DNA from: Sorghum bicolor
Lineage: Eukaryota; Streptophyta; Magnoliopsida; Poales; Poaceae
Length of the DNA stretch: 64,000 nt
Direction: 5' to 3'
NCBI RefSeq assembly: GCF_000003195.3
Contig: NC_012870.2
Location: 34,536,741 to 34,600,740, forward strand
Both the position numbers and the translations under genes were made by a program. The notes under the pieces are model-generated. The model had not been told where the DNA came from. It saw nothing but the letters and a program-made list of their open reading frames with translations, and made no database searches. Positions 21,304-32,154 of the stretch are shown one piece after another. The stretch's first letter is position 1, and the number at the start of each line of letters is the position of its first letter.

Positions 21304-22541
21304 TGTTGATATTTGGTAACGCAATAAGGAAAGGATCCGCAAGCGCATGGATATCGGTGAGCATTTCACCCGGGAGGTTATCCAGAGTTATCGTATTTAT
21401 ATTTTTACCACTGGGAGAAAGGGTGCATCTGACTAACCAAATCTATTGCTACTATCCCTTTAGGCTACAAAGAATGTCTCTCGATGTGAGTGATAAATAG
21501 AGAAGACTGCAACCGTAGTCTCCTTCTAACCTTGGTAAGGATGATCTACTGTTCTAATGGGGAGGCTAACGGAATCTAGACACCACAAAGGATGTTCAAC
21601 CCACACCTATAAACCCTATCCTTCCTGCTAACGAGATGTGGTCTGCAAAGGTAATTCAGAATTGTCACGTTCCTTACTACTACCACGGTCCAGCTAGTCA
21701 GGGAATATCTATGAGTACCCCAGCCTAAACACCACGTTTACGCCAGCAATGATTACTCTAAACTCTACACGAAGAGATTAAAGTGAACTCATAAACCATA
21801 AGAACAATAAAACAAGAACTTACTAGAATTTAGAAGTCGAAATACTGAAGAATCCTAGGAGCAAGCTTCGGGTTAGGAGAACTTGATCCCGCAGGTACAA
21901 GCTTGGAGTAGACACCGACAGGCCGGGCTTCCTCCAATCTACACCTCCACTCTATCTCTCTCAATCTAGTAGAAACTAGAAGATCTATTTCTACCTTACA
22001 TTGGTTGCTAAGCCTAAAAAGAAATATTAATTAGAGAAGAGGTTTTCCTTTGAGGGCACCCCTCAATCTCTATGATAATTTCTTCATGTCTTCTCCAGGG
22101 GCCAGGGGGGTCTCCTTATATAGTCCTCCCCTTCTATGCGTTTTTGGGTTGGTAGGCGATGTGGTACTATGTTATTGTGGATCCAATAGGTTGGTGGAGA
22201 TCTCCCGAGAGAAAGAGTCCTGATTGGGCTCGGCAGGTGGGCGGGCGCCCAAGGAAACTGGGCGGGCGCCTAGGTCCTGGCCCCGTTTCGCCTCCGCTTC
22301 GGTCTCGTGGCTTCTGGAGTCTTCTAGATGGTAGACAATTGCGCGGTGCATTGATATCTCTATGTAATCCTGACATGTGGGCCTTTCTTCCTTATTTCCT
22401 GATAACCCCCTGTAGAAATAGACAAACACCAAAACTCGTGGAATTCTGTCAGATAAAACTCTAAGTCTAGATGTTGATTTCATTTGGATCCTTTTCTTTG
22501 TTTATTTGATAATTAAATTTGATACTTAAGGACCGTCAACA
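21304..22541 (-). repeat. Solo LTR of the non-autonomous family (1.24 kb, G/D type) in gag of A
   Basis: Reads TGTTGATATTTGG...CGTCAACA on the plus strand, so it lies in the minus orientation. Perfect TSD GCGCT at 21299-21303 and 22542-22546. It is a single LTR with no internal DNA, the product of LTR-LTR recombination. It has more differences from the G LTRs than those have from each other, so it may be older. Confidence 0.93.
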
Positions 22542-22546
22542 GCGCT

Positions 22547-24160
22547 CGGGGCATCATGCCGGGGGAGCCCGGCGCGGGTGTCAGAGGTCTAGCATCTCTG
22601 ATCCTGCCACCGAGGCAAGGGCCCGTCCATCCCTCCCCCCGCATATCCCTCACCAGATTGCCCATTCTTCTGGCCAACGAGGCGCTAGGGGAAGGGCCTG
22701 TGAAGCATCAAGCTCAGCTCCACGAACTAGCAGGGGGACGTCGCGACCTCCTATTCCGCCCCGATCGAAGGGCAAAGCACGGCTTCCACCTCCTCCTCAG
22801 AGGAGGGACCAGGGGGTCTCGACTTCTCGTCACCCTCCACCTACGGATGGAGAGATGACAACTGCGCCTCCCGAGCTCCCTTTTGGGTTCAGGAGCACAG
22901 CCGCCACCTATGCTTCTTCCGCGAGCACTTCATTAAGTGTGTACGCGGACCTCCCGGGGCATCACCTGAGGTCTACTCTGGACCTCATCGCGACACCACC
23001 CGTATCATCGAGGACGAAGGGGGAGACAATCCCCCAGTCTTCAGCACGGCCAGCCAGAATGTGATGGCTGCCGCACTCCTCCTCAGAGCGATGCCCGAGC
23101 CATCGACTCCCGAGGGGAGGAGGGTGCGCCAGGGGCTGCGCAGCCTCCTGGAGCAGGCCGTGGTACAAAACGCAGAAAGTTTTGCGTCATAGTCCCATGG
23201 TGCGAGGCACCCAGGGGATCAACCCCCTCCTAACAAGGCACCAACGGTACAGGGCCCAGCACCCCCTAACCCGCAAGGGGGCGCTAAAGCCCCCTCGGTC
23301 CATGAACGTGTCAGGACCAACGTGGACGCTCGGGCTACTCTCGAGGCTAGACGGCGTGACAGGGATGAGGCCGAGTCTCGGCGCTATCGACCGCACCGAG
23401 GCGGAAGGTACGACCCCGACCACGATCGTAGCACGTCGCCAGAGCCTCCGGGTCCCCGCGTCTTCAGCGAGGCCATCCGTAGGGCCAAATTCCCGGCCCG
23501 GTTCCGACAACCCGCTAACCTCACCAAGTACTCAGGGGAAACCAACCCTGAGCTCTGGCTAGTGGACTACTGCCTAGCATGCTAGCTAGGTGGAGTGGAT
23601 GATGACCTGCTCATCATCCGCACCTTGCCACCACACTTGGCCGATTCGGCCAGAGCATGGCTCGAGCATCTTCCTGAGCGCATGATCCATGGCTGGGCTA
23701 ACCTAGTTAGGATCTTTGTCAGGAACTTCTAGGGCACATACGTGTGTCTTGGAAATTCCTGGGACCTTAGGAGTTGTCGGCAGAAGCCTGATGAGTCCCT
23801 CCAAGATTTCATCAAGCGATTCTCCAAGCAGTGCACCGAGCTCCCCAACATCACAGACTCCGACGTCATCGGGGCCTTCATCGCCGGCACCACCTGTAAG
23901 GAGCTGGTACACGAGCTCGGTCGCAAGACCCCCACGAGCACCAGCCAGTTGCTCGACATTGCCACCAACTTTGTCTCGGGTGAAGAGGCAGTTGGTGCAA
24001 TTTTCTTTGATGGCGCTGCCAAGGGGAAACAGAAGGCCGAGACCACCAAGACCTCGGGCTCCCACGACCCTAAGAAGAAGAAAAAGGGTCGCAAGGGGAA
24101 GCAGGGTCGGTCGGACGACAACTTGGTCACCGCCGCAGATCGGAAGAACCCCAAGCGGGG
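22547..24160 (+). pseudogene. Element A gag, main part (Retrotrans_gag), with stops and frameshifts
   Basis: The first part is a Pro/Arg/Ser-rich stretch to a stop at about 23064. In shifted frames come RVFSEAIRRAKFPARFRQP and NLTKYSGETNPELWLVDYCL, then after a TAG LPPHLADSARAWLEHLPE and CRQKPDESLQDFIKRFSKQC...DVIGAFIAGTTCKELVHELG, the conserved core of Tat gag. It ends in a Lys-rich tail (KKKKKGRKGKQGRS). At least two stops and two frame changes make it non-functional. The assignment is secure from the W-L-x-P and DFI-RRF-type motifs. Confidence 0.85.
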
Positions 24161-24189
24161 CTCCTGCTTGCCCCGGCCTCTTCGACAAA

Positions 24190-27100
24190 ATGTTGAAGAA
24201 GCCATGCCCCTATCACAGGGGACCAACCAAGCACACCCTCGAGGAGTGCACTGTCCTACGTTGGTACTATACCGACATCATAGCCAAGGAGGGCACCGAA
24301 GAGCCTCCCAAGGACAACAACGCCGATGGAGAAGGCTTCCCTAAGGTCAAGAACTGCCTCTTGATCTTTGGGGGACATGCGGCTCACCTCACTGTGAGTC
24401 AAAGGAAGCGCGAGCTCCGAGAGGTTTGCGCGGTTAGCACAGCCGCGCCCTCCTACGTCAAATGGTCGGAGAGCGCAATCACGTTCGATCGGCAGGATCA
24501 TCCGGATCGGATCCCCAACCCTGGGTGCTATCCACTGATCATCGATCCCATCATCGCCGAGACTCGTCTCTCCAAGGTGTTGATGGATGGAGGCAGCGGC
24601 CTCAACATTATTTACGCCGAGACCTTGGCCCTCATGGGGATCAGCAAGTCTCGGGTGAGGAATGATGCATCGTCATTCCACGGAGTGGTGCCGGGATATC
24701 GTGCCCATCCTCTCGGGCAGATCGACCTGCCCGTCTGCTTTGGGACCCCCGACAACTTCAGGCGGGAGGTTCTCACCTTCGACGTGGTTGGGTTCCCAGG
24801 GACCTACCATGCGATCCTGGGGCGACCATGCTACGCCAAGTTCATGGCCGTCCCAAACTACACCTACCTCAAGCTCAAGATGCCGGGAACGAACGGCAAC
24901 ATCACCGTCAGCACGATGAGCCAGCACGCCTACCAATGTGACGTGGAGTGCATTGAGCAGGCCGAGGCTCTGGCTGAGTCCCTGTCCATCATCACTAGCC
25001 TCGGTGACAGCGACCAGGACATCCCCGACCCCAAGCATCATCTCGGGAGCTTCGAGCCGGCAGAGGAGACCAAGCTCGTCTTCCACGACCCCGAGGCCTC
25101 AGAAGGCAAGGCGTTGAGGATCAGCTCGAGCCTCGACCCCAAATAGGAAGCAGTGTTCATCGACTTTCTCCGCGCAAACGCCGATGTGTTTGCATGGAGT
25201 CCTTTGGACATGCCAGGCATACCAAGGGAAGTCGCTGAGCACTCCTTGGACATCCGAGCCAGCTCCAAGCCCGTGAAGCAGCGCCTGCGCCGATTCGACA
25301 AGGAGAAGCGTCGGGCCATCAGGGAGGAGATCCACAAGTTGCTGGCGGCCGGATTCATCAAGGAGGTATTCCATCCCGAGTGGTTAGCTAACCCTGGACT
25401 AGTCAAAAAGAAAAATGGGAAGTGGAGGATGTGTGTAGACTATACTAGTTTAAATAAAGCATGTCCTAAGAATCCTTTTCCATTACCTCGTATCGACCAG
25501 ATAGTTGACTCTACCGTGGGGTGTGAAACTTTGTCTTTCCTTGATGCTTATTCCGGATACCACCAAATCAAGATGAAAGAGTCCGACTAGCTTGCGACTT
25601 CTTTCATCACCCCTTTCAGAATGTTTTGCTATGTAACCATGCCTTTCAGCCTTAAGAACGCAAGGGCTACATACCAGCGGTGTATGCTCCAGGTCTTCGG
25701 AGACCTCATAGGTAGGACGGTAGAGGCTTACGTAGATGACATCGTGGTCAAATCTAGGAGGGCAAGCGGCCTCGTTGCCGACCTGGATGAGACATTTTGG
25801 GCTAAGGGGATCAGACTGAACCCCGAAAAATGTGTTTTCGGGGTTCCCCGAGGCATGCTCCTCGGGTTCATAGTGTGTGAGCGAGGGATCGAGGCCAACC
25901 CTGAGAAGGTCTCGGCCATCGCGAACATGGGCCCAATCCGTAACCTAAAGGGAGTGCAGAGGGTCATGGGATGTCTAGAATCTCTCAGTCGCTTCATCTC
26001 CCTCTCGGGAAGAAAGGACTACCTCTGTATAGGTTCCTTAGAAAATTTGAGCATTTTTACTGGACCCCTGAGGCCCAGGAAGCCCTTAACAAGCTCAAGG
26101 CTTTGCTTACCAATCCTCCCATCTTGGTACCCCCCGCCGAGGGGGATCCATTGCTCCTCTACGTCGCAGCTACCGACCAGGTGGCCACGCAGCTATCGTG
26201 GTCAAAAGAAAGGAAGAAGGGCATGCCCTATCGGTCCAAAGGCCGGTGTGCTTCATTAGCGAGGTATTGTCCGACACGAAGACCCGATACCCCCAAATCC
26301 AAAAACTACTCTACGCGGTAGTCTTAGCCCGACACAAGCTCCGCCATTATTTTGAGTCTCATCCGGTCTCGGTAGTATCGTCTTTCCCTCTGGGTGAGTT
26401 GATTCAAAACCGAGAAGCTAATGGCAGAATTGCTAAGTGGGCTATAGAGCTCATGGGTGATGGGATCACCTATGAGCCACGGAAAGCTATAAAGTCCCAA
26501 GTTTTAGCGGATTTTGTAGCGGAGTGGATGGGAACCCAACTCCCTCCACCACAGATCCAGTCCGAGTGCTGGACCTTGTACTTCGACGGGTCTCTGATGA
26601 AAACTGGGGCCGGTGCAGGCCTCGTCTTCATCTCACCCCTCGGGGTCAGGATGAGATACGCAATCCGACTCCACTTCCCCTCCTCAAACAACATGGAGGA
26701 GTATGAGGCCCTGGTTAATGGTCTTCATATCACGGTCGAGCTTGGGATCAAGCGACTCGATGTCCGAGGCAACTCTAGGCTCATCATCGACCAAGTCATG
26801 AAAGAGTCTAGTTATCACGATCCTAAGATGGACGCATACTGTAAGACGGTCCGGCGCCTAGAGGAAAAGTTCGACGGCCTCGAGCTTAGCCACGTGTTAA
26901 GAAAACACAATGAAGCTGCCGATGCGCTCGCCAAAATGGCATCCGAGCGGGCCATGGTCCCCCAGATGTCTTCGTCAGTGACCTCTACAAGCCTTCCGTC
27001 GACTACAAAGATAACGGGGGCTCGGGTCCACCTCCGGTCGACTCAGATCTCGATCCCGAGGCCTCCGCGGCCCCTGAGCTGGAGGCCATGGACATTGAGT

Positions 27101-28367
27101 CCGAGCCTCCCGTACCCGACGACTTGCCGGATTGGCGCTACCCACTGCTGTAATGCCTCATTGACGGCACTTTGCCCCCAGATCAAGCTGAGGCACGGCG
27201 TGTAGCTCGTCGCCCCAAGACTTTCTTACTTCTCGACGGAGAGATGTACAAGCGTAGCCCCTCGGGCATTCTTATGCGCTGCATCACCCGTCAGGAAGGA
27301 ATCAAGCTTCTTAAGGACATACACTCAGGGGCTTGTGGCCACCATGCTGCGCCTCGAACGCTAGTAGGAAACGCCTTCCGACAAGGCTTCTACTGGCCCA
27401 CTGCCGTGGCTGATGCCACACAGATCGTGCGAACCTATGAGGGTGCCAGTTTTATGCTCGGCAGATTCACCTCCCTACTCAGGCTCGGCAAACGATCCCC
27501 ATCACTTGGCCCTTTGCTGTTTGGGGCCTCGACCTCATCGGGCCTCTGCAAAAGGCGCCCAGGGGCTTCACCCACTTGCTTGTCGCAATCAACAAGTTCT
27601 CTAAGTGGATTGAGGTCCGACCCATCACAAGGATCAAGGCCGAACAAGCACTGCTGTTTATCACGGATATCATCCATCGATTTGGAGTGCCCAACTCCAT
27701 AATCACTGATAATGGCACACAGTTCACGGGATGAAAATTCCTAGAGTTCTACGATAGGCACCACATACGTGTGGACTAGGGAGCAGTGGCTCATCCAAAG
27801 ACCAATGGCTAGGTAGAACGTGACAATGGCATGATCCTCCAAGGTTTGAAGCCCAGGATCTTCAACTGGTTGGACAAGTTCAGAAAGAGGTGGCTCAAAG
27901 CTCTACCGACCGTGATCTGGAGTCTAAGGACTTCCTGAAGCCAAACCACCAGCTTCACCCTATTCTTTATGGTCTATGGGTCCGAGGCCGTCCTCCCCAT
28001 GGACCTAGAGTACAGATCTCCAAGGGTACAAGCCTACGACGAAAATAGCTGCAAGACATTCCAAGAAGACGCGCTGGACCAGCTGGATGAAGCTAGAGAT
28101 GTAGCCCTCCTACATTCCGCCAAGTACCAGCAAGCCCTCCAACGTTACCATGCTCGACGAGTCCGAGGCCGAGCCTTTCAAGTCGACGACTTGGTGCTGA
28201 GGCTCAGGCAAAGCAACAAGGGCCGTCACAAGTTCACACCTCCCTGGGAAGCACCCTTCGTCATCGCCGAGGTCCTCCGACCCGGCACATACAAGCTCGC
28301 CAACGAAGCAGGAGAGGTCTTCAAAAACGCATGGAACATTGAGCAGCTACGTCGCTTCTACCCTTAA
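24190..28367 (+). pseudogene. Element A pol: protease, RT, RNase H, archaeal-type RNase H, integrase (decayed)
   Basis: Domains in order: a zinc-type KKPCPYHRGPTKHTLEEC; protease with MDGGSGLNIIYAETL (about 24580-24625) and YHAILGRPCYAKF; RT with KKKNGKWRMCVDYTSLNKAC and catalytic YVDDIVVKS (about 25730-25755); RNase H 1 (about 26140-26390). A second RNase H (about 26570-26950) has WTLYFDGSLMKTGAGAGLVF, EYEALVNGL, VRGNSRLIIDQV and NEAADALAKMA. Integrase follows with a Cys/His N-terminal region, WGLDLIGP, ITDNGTQFTG and a C-terminal domain ending QLRRFYP at 28367. The two RNase H domains place it in the Tat lineage. Stops at 25144 and 25588 and in integrase, plus several frameshifts, show it is inactive. 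Confidence 0.9.
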
Positions 28368-28801
28368 AATTTTGTAAAGAGATTCATTTGTTCTTTACCT
28401 CGGAGAAATAATGAAACTCTGAACCATATGATTGTTTCTTTTTTAAAAGAGTAAGCCTCGGCTCTGCCCCTCAGAATCCGAGCCTCCCTCGGGGCTACAC
28501 GGGGGGAACCCCTGTGATAACTCCAAAATTTCTTTCTTTTCGCACAAGTTAAAGCACCCCGACCCAAGGTCTTTCTTTTGTTTCCTAAAAGAATTTTAAA
28601 AGTCATAGATTCATCACCTAAATCTTAAGAAGGCGTGAGCCCGAGGGAAGATCCGCGCCCACAGGCTAAGACACCCTCTACTCACCCCCTTGGATCGGGA
28701 GACGAATCCGTTCAGACTTCTAAATTACTAAGGAAAAGAAAGAGACTCAGGCTCGGGACGCTCTGACTAATGGAGACCCTAAGAGGCTCGCCCGACCCCG
28801 C
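28368..28801 (+). other. Element A 3' region between pol and the CACTA insertion
   Basis: No gene. It contains a PPT-like CCCTCGGGGCTACAC (about 28487-28501) like those before A's 3' LTR, and ends at the ACT target site of the CACTA element. Confidence 0.6.
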
Positions 28802-28826
28802 ACTCACTATACCACAGCCCAACGTA

Positions 28827-29020
28827 GCGTCCAACAGAGGGTCGCTATAAGTACGGAAGTAGCGTTGGATGGTCGGTCGCTATAACATGGTGGCTAACGG
28901 TCGGTCGCTATATCTTTCTTTAGCGTCCAACCATCGGACAGTATAGTTATTTTGATTTAGCATCCCCCAGTTGGCCGCTAAATCCTAGTTTTGGGTCTGA
29001 CTGTCGGTCGCTATATTGGA
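28827..29020. repeat. CACTA subterminal repeats
   Basis: Several copies in both orientations of a motif pairing GTAGCGTCCAAC with GGTCGGTCGCTATA. In En/Spm such arrays are the binding sites of the element's TNPA-like protein. Here the role is inferred from position next to the TIR. Confidence 0.7.
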
Positions 29021-29060
29021 ATAGGGCTGTGCTCACCTTTCGTGCCTAAAATCTAACGCA

Positions 29061-29433
29061 CACTAGTACAGAAGTGCTCAAAGCCGGCGCCTAAAAAGTT
29101 GTAAAACCAAAATAATCAATTTATGCTTGGTTTATGATAGTTTGTGGGGAACTAAACTCTAATACAAACACAAGTGAGTGATAGGTGGAGTGGTAGAGCA
29201 GGGTACGCGCGAGGGTGAGGTCTCAGGTTCGAATCCCACCGACCGCGTAGCACGCGATTTTACGCGAAAAATACGCGACTTGCGACTTGCGACGGAGACG
29301 GGCGGGCGAATAGCCAGTGGGCCTTCCCAGTATTAAAATCTTTTTTTCCTATTTTTAAAAACCGATTTCATAGTTTCTAGAAAAAGATTTCTATAGGCGG
29401 AGCCCACATATATTGGCGCCTGAAATTTTAGTG
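29061..29433. mobile_element. Possible small nested CACTA-like unit
   Basis: Starts CACTAGTACAG, with GGCGCC 26 bp in, and ends GGCGCCTGAAATTTTAGTG, giving CACTA plus GGCGCC at both ends in inverted orientation. The flanking trinucleotides (GCA and AAG) do not match, so insertion is not proven. It contains the tRNA-like segment at 29185-29240. Confidence 0.3.
29170..29347 (+). repeat. tRNA-like, SINE-like segment with Pol III A and B boxes
   Basis: A box TGGTAGAGCAG at 29191-29201 and B box GGTTCGAATCC at 29226-29236 both fit the tRNA promoter consensus. The segment ends in a T run at 29341-29347. Length and order fit a tRNA-derived SINE. No clear target duplication was seen, and a tRNA-like module belonging to the CACTA family is the alternative. 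It does not fold as a complete tRNA by eye. Confidence 0.5.
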
Positions 29434-29469
29434 AAGCCCGACCAAAATATACTGAGCCCAACCAAGTCT

Positions 29470-29970
29470 GATTGGGGATAACCCTAAGTGTACTGCGCGC
29501 GTGCCCATCTCCCCAACCCCGCCGCCAGCGCCAACAACAAGCCTCCGTCCTCCGCCGTCTCCAGCGACATCCACGCCGCCGTGTTCCCCTACTTCTCCCG
29601 CGGGCGCGAGTCCTTCGGCAAGGTGTCTCGGCACGTCCGGCGCGCTGGGGGAAGCCTGACGTCGGCGCGCTCGATCTCCCCAGCCCCCATCGGCGCGCTC
29701 TGCTCTCGCGTGCGCGAGTCCACGCGTGACTCCTGGAGCGACATCCGATCGGTCCCTGCGTGACGCCCCTACTGACCCTCCGCGTGACGGCCTCCGGCGC
29801 TGCTGGTGGTTCCCCTCCACGCCGCACTCCCGAACGCCCCCCCACCCGGCGCCCCTTCAAGATCCCGAGCGCCGGCAGCGGCTTGCCCGGTGACCTCTTG
29901 GCAGCAACCCCTCCACGAGTGGCAACTCCTCCAATATCCCGAACTTTACCAGGCAGCGACAAAATATCAG
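29470..29970 (+). other. GC-rich segment inside the CACTA, possible captured host DNA or first exon
   Basis: Sharply GC-rich compared with its flanks. It ends at a good splice donor (ATCA|GTAAGT at 29969/29970), with an acceptor TTTACAG at 30087. The frame around 29560-29660 reads SSDIHAAVFPYFSRGRESFGKVSRH, which I do not recognise. It may be the transcribed leader of the transposase or a transduplicated host exon. Confidence 0.4.
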
Positions 29971-30324
29971 TAAGTCTAGGAGAGCTTTCTCTATTTTTTC
30001 TTTGTTTTCTCTGTAGCTCTAGATTCATAGAATTTTGCTATGTCGGAATATTTTTTTCATGGTGTTGATGGACTTCTCGATTTACAGGAGGGAGTAGGAG
30101 CAGTGAGATGTTGATGTAGATCTAGTTGGTGTCATCCTGCTGGAACAAGGAGTCAAGATCTAGTGTCTGTGTCCATTCAAAGCAAGAGGACCAGGTGATG
30201 CTCTCTCCCTCTCTAAGGTCTACTTGTTTGCTTATTTTAAGAACCAATAATCTATGGTGCCCTAAGCTTCACGGATGGGTTATAATTTTTGGACAGCTAG
30301 TTGTTCTCCCCTCAGTAGCAATTG

Positions 30325-30647
30325 ATGGATAAGTCTTGGATTGATGATGATGCTAGGTAAAAGTTAGTAGCTTCATAAAACAATATATGTAGCTATATAA
30401 AATGGCTTTTAACATGAAAGTTTAATGTAGGCATGAAAAGGCATATTTGCAAGGAGTGGATAGTTTCTTAGCTTTTGCATTTAGTAACTCTGCTGTTGGT
30501 AGAAAGATACCATGCCCATGTATAAAGTGTGTCAACTCTTTTTGGAAAGAGGCTAGTGAGGTCCGTGAACATTTGATATGTGATGGATTCCTAAGAGGGT
30601 ATAGAACATGGAATTTACATGGAGAAGCTACCCCTTGTGGTATAGTG
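30325..30647 (+). pseudogene. CACTA transposase N-terminal domain (Transpos_assoc), truncated
   Basis: Exon 30325-30356 (MDKSWIDDDA plus two bases), a 74-bp GT-AG intron, then exon 30431 onward: GVDSFLAFAFSNSAVGRKIP, CPCIKCVNSFWKE, VREHLICDGFLRGYRTWNLH, GE. The Cys-x-Cys-x2-Cys pattern and the HL-x(5)-F-x2-GY-x2-W-x2-HGE block define the transposase-associated domain of CACTA elements. The ORF then runs into the 3' TIR within about 30 bp, so the catalytic TNP2-type part was deleted. Splice phase is consistent (AG|G, Arg), so the short protein may still be expressible. A non-TE role is not suggested. Confidence 0.85.
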
Positions 30648-30650
30648 ACT

Positions 30651-30797
30651 GCCGAGGTCGGGTCGGCATAGGGAAAAAGATAACAAAGAACACAAGCAAT
30701 TCCTAAAAAATACATTCATATTAAACACTCATATTCGGCATCAAGTTTCATAAAAAGCAAGGCCCATCGGCCTTTGATGTTCATAAACAAAAGATAA
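30651..30797 (-). other. 3' flank of the antisense gene of element A
   Basis: AT-rich DNA downstream of the antisense stop codon, presumably its 3' UTR and terminator. No clear poly-A signal is assigned. Confidence 0.4.
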
Positions 30798-31262
30798 CTA
30801 ATTACAAGGGCCACACTGCCCTGACTCCCCAGGTCCCTGCGCACCGGGGGGGGGGGGGAAGCTCCACTTCAACATCGAAGAAGGAGGCCAGAGCGTCTCC
30901 TGGGGCATCCGCGGCATCACCGAGCTTCTGCAGCTCCTCCTAGGCCTTCGCCTCATCGTCAGGGAGGACGTAGCCCTCACTAACTGCCGGTAGGTCAATG
31001 CCGACGTAGTGAGAGCTCACCACCGCCAGGGCTTTCTTCACCCCAGCGTGGAGTGCCTCCCTCAGCCTCTCCCCAGCCCGGGAGTATAGAGCCTCGACAC
31101 GGCTCCATAGAGACGACCCTGGCGCGCTCACCGTGACCCCGAGCCCCTCACACGCCGAGGCGACCACGACCTCCAACGCCGAGCGGTCCGCCACCTCGAC
31201 GTCAAGGGATTTCTTTAAGGCGTCGGTGGCAGAGACTGCCTCAGCTATCTTCTTCTCCAGCT
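30798..31262 (-). pseudogene. Element A antisense gene, exon 5 (last exon)
   Basis: The acceptor TTTTTCGACAG precedes 31262. The frame reads ELEKKIAEAVSATDALKKSL, ALEVVVASACEGLGV, SSLWSRVEALYSRAGERLRE and SHYVGIDLPAVSEGYVLPDD: a helical C-terminus then a conserved GYVLPDD-type motif. There is one in-frame TAG near 30942. A run of twelve G (about 30847-30858 on the plus strand) near the end probably shifts the frame before the TAG at 30798-30800. Confidence 0.75.
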
Positions 31263-31345
31263 CTGTCGAAAAATAGAACGAAAGAACGAAAGTCAGGAAG
31301 TAAGCCCACACGTCAAAAAAGTAAAGGTAGAAACACAACTCTTAC

Positions 31346-31754
31346 CTTCAGCATGCTTCCGGTTCTCCTCCGAGCTCCGATGCTAGAGGGCCACCTTGCC
31401 CTGAGCCCCAGAGAGGTCGGCCTGGGCTTGGTTAAGGGCAAGGTCCTTCTTGGTGAGTAAAGCTTCCAACTGAGTGACCTCGCCCTTGTACCTCTCGGCG
31501 GCGGCGCTCTGCTCTTGGGACTCCAGGGTAAGGTCGCTGACCCTTTTCTCCAAGGGAGCAACCTTTTCCTGGGCTTCCCGAGCCTCGGTCGCGAGATCCG
31601 AGCACTTCTGCTGAAGCTCGGCAGAGATCTCGCACTCCTTTGCACGCTCCCCCTCGGCCGCCTCCCGGGCAGCTTTCTCGTTGTCGCAGGCCGCCTAGGC
31701 GTCTCGCTCCCCACGGAGGAACATCGATTTCTCCAAAGATGCAACTTGGAGCGC
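31346..31754 (-). pseudogene. Element A antisense gene, exon 4 (coiled coil)
   Basis: Bounded by acceptor CTTGCAG|GCG and donor GAAG|GTAAG. Encodes a long Glu/Lys/Ala-rich coiled coil (REAAEGERAKECEISAELQQ, EKVAPLEKRVSDLTLESQEQ) with two in-frame TAGs. A coiled coil at this position is typical of the antisense ORF of grass Tat elements. Confidence 0.75.
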
Positions 31755-31834
31755 CTGCAAGATTGGGTGTTATGCAGGGAGTCAATTTAAACACACAAAC
31801 GAAGGGCACTTCACCGGAGAGAGAGAAGCCTTAC

Positions 31835-32154
31835 CTGGGTAAACTTGAACATGTCCCGTCTCACGAGCTCGGACGCCCAGTTGATCGCGTCGACGCTGGC
31901 GCGCCCGCACTCCTCAAGGCCCCACCAGAGGCAGGCCTCTGACGGGTCGTCTAGCATGAATCTGGCCCTCCCCTTCGGATCGTGAGGATTGGGCCAGATC
32001 ATGGGACTTTGGCCCCAGGCCATGGTCCCTCCTCCCTCCCTTGCGGGGGCCTCGGGTCGGGCCGGGCCCTTCCTATGGGACCTTTCGAGAGGCACCACGC
32101 TGAGTGCCACCTCGGCCCGGGCCTCCTCGATCTGCCTGGACCGACCTTGACCCC
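31835..32154 (-). pseudogene. Element A antisense gene, exon 3 (downstream half, split by element B)
   Basis: Reads QIEEARAEVALSVVPLERSH...ARFMLDDPSEACLWWGLEEC, GRASVDAINWASELVRRDMF, KFTQ, then donor CAG|GTAAGG at 31835/31834. Joining 39741 to 32149 with one ACCCC copy removed keeps the frame, so B landed in an open exon. Confidence 0.75.

Larger units (their letters stand above)
28805..30647 (+). mobile_element. CACTA (En/Spm) DNA transposon, internally deleted
   Basis: Left end CACTATACCACA at 28805 and right end TGTGGTATAGTG ending at 30647: a 12-bp perfect terminal inverted repeat with 3-bp TSD ACT at 28802-28804 and 30648-30650. Subterminal copies of TAGCGTCC and GGTCGCTATA (28827-29020) are typical of CACTA ends. 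It contains a GC-rich segment, a spliced 5' leader and only the first domain of the transposase, so it is non-autonomous (1843 bp). Confidence 0.92.

Noticed and set aside
28805..29035. A separate MITE with CACAGCCC ends at the left side of the CACTA
   Set aside because: The left end is the TIR of the larger CACTA element, whose right TIR and ACT duplication are found at 30647. The inner GGGCTGTG is a subterminal repeat.
29333..30028. 231-codon minus-strand ORF in the CACTA element
   Set aside because: It is antisense to the spliced transposase leader, Arg/Gly-rich from GC composition, and contains no recognisable motif.
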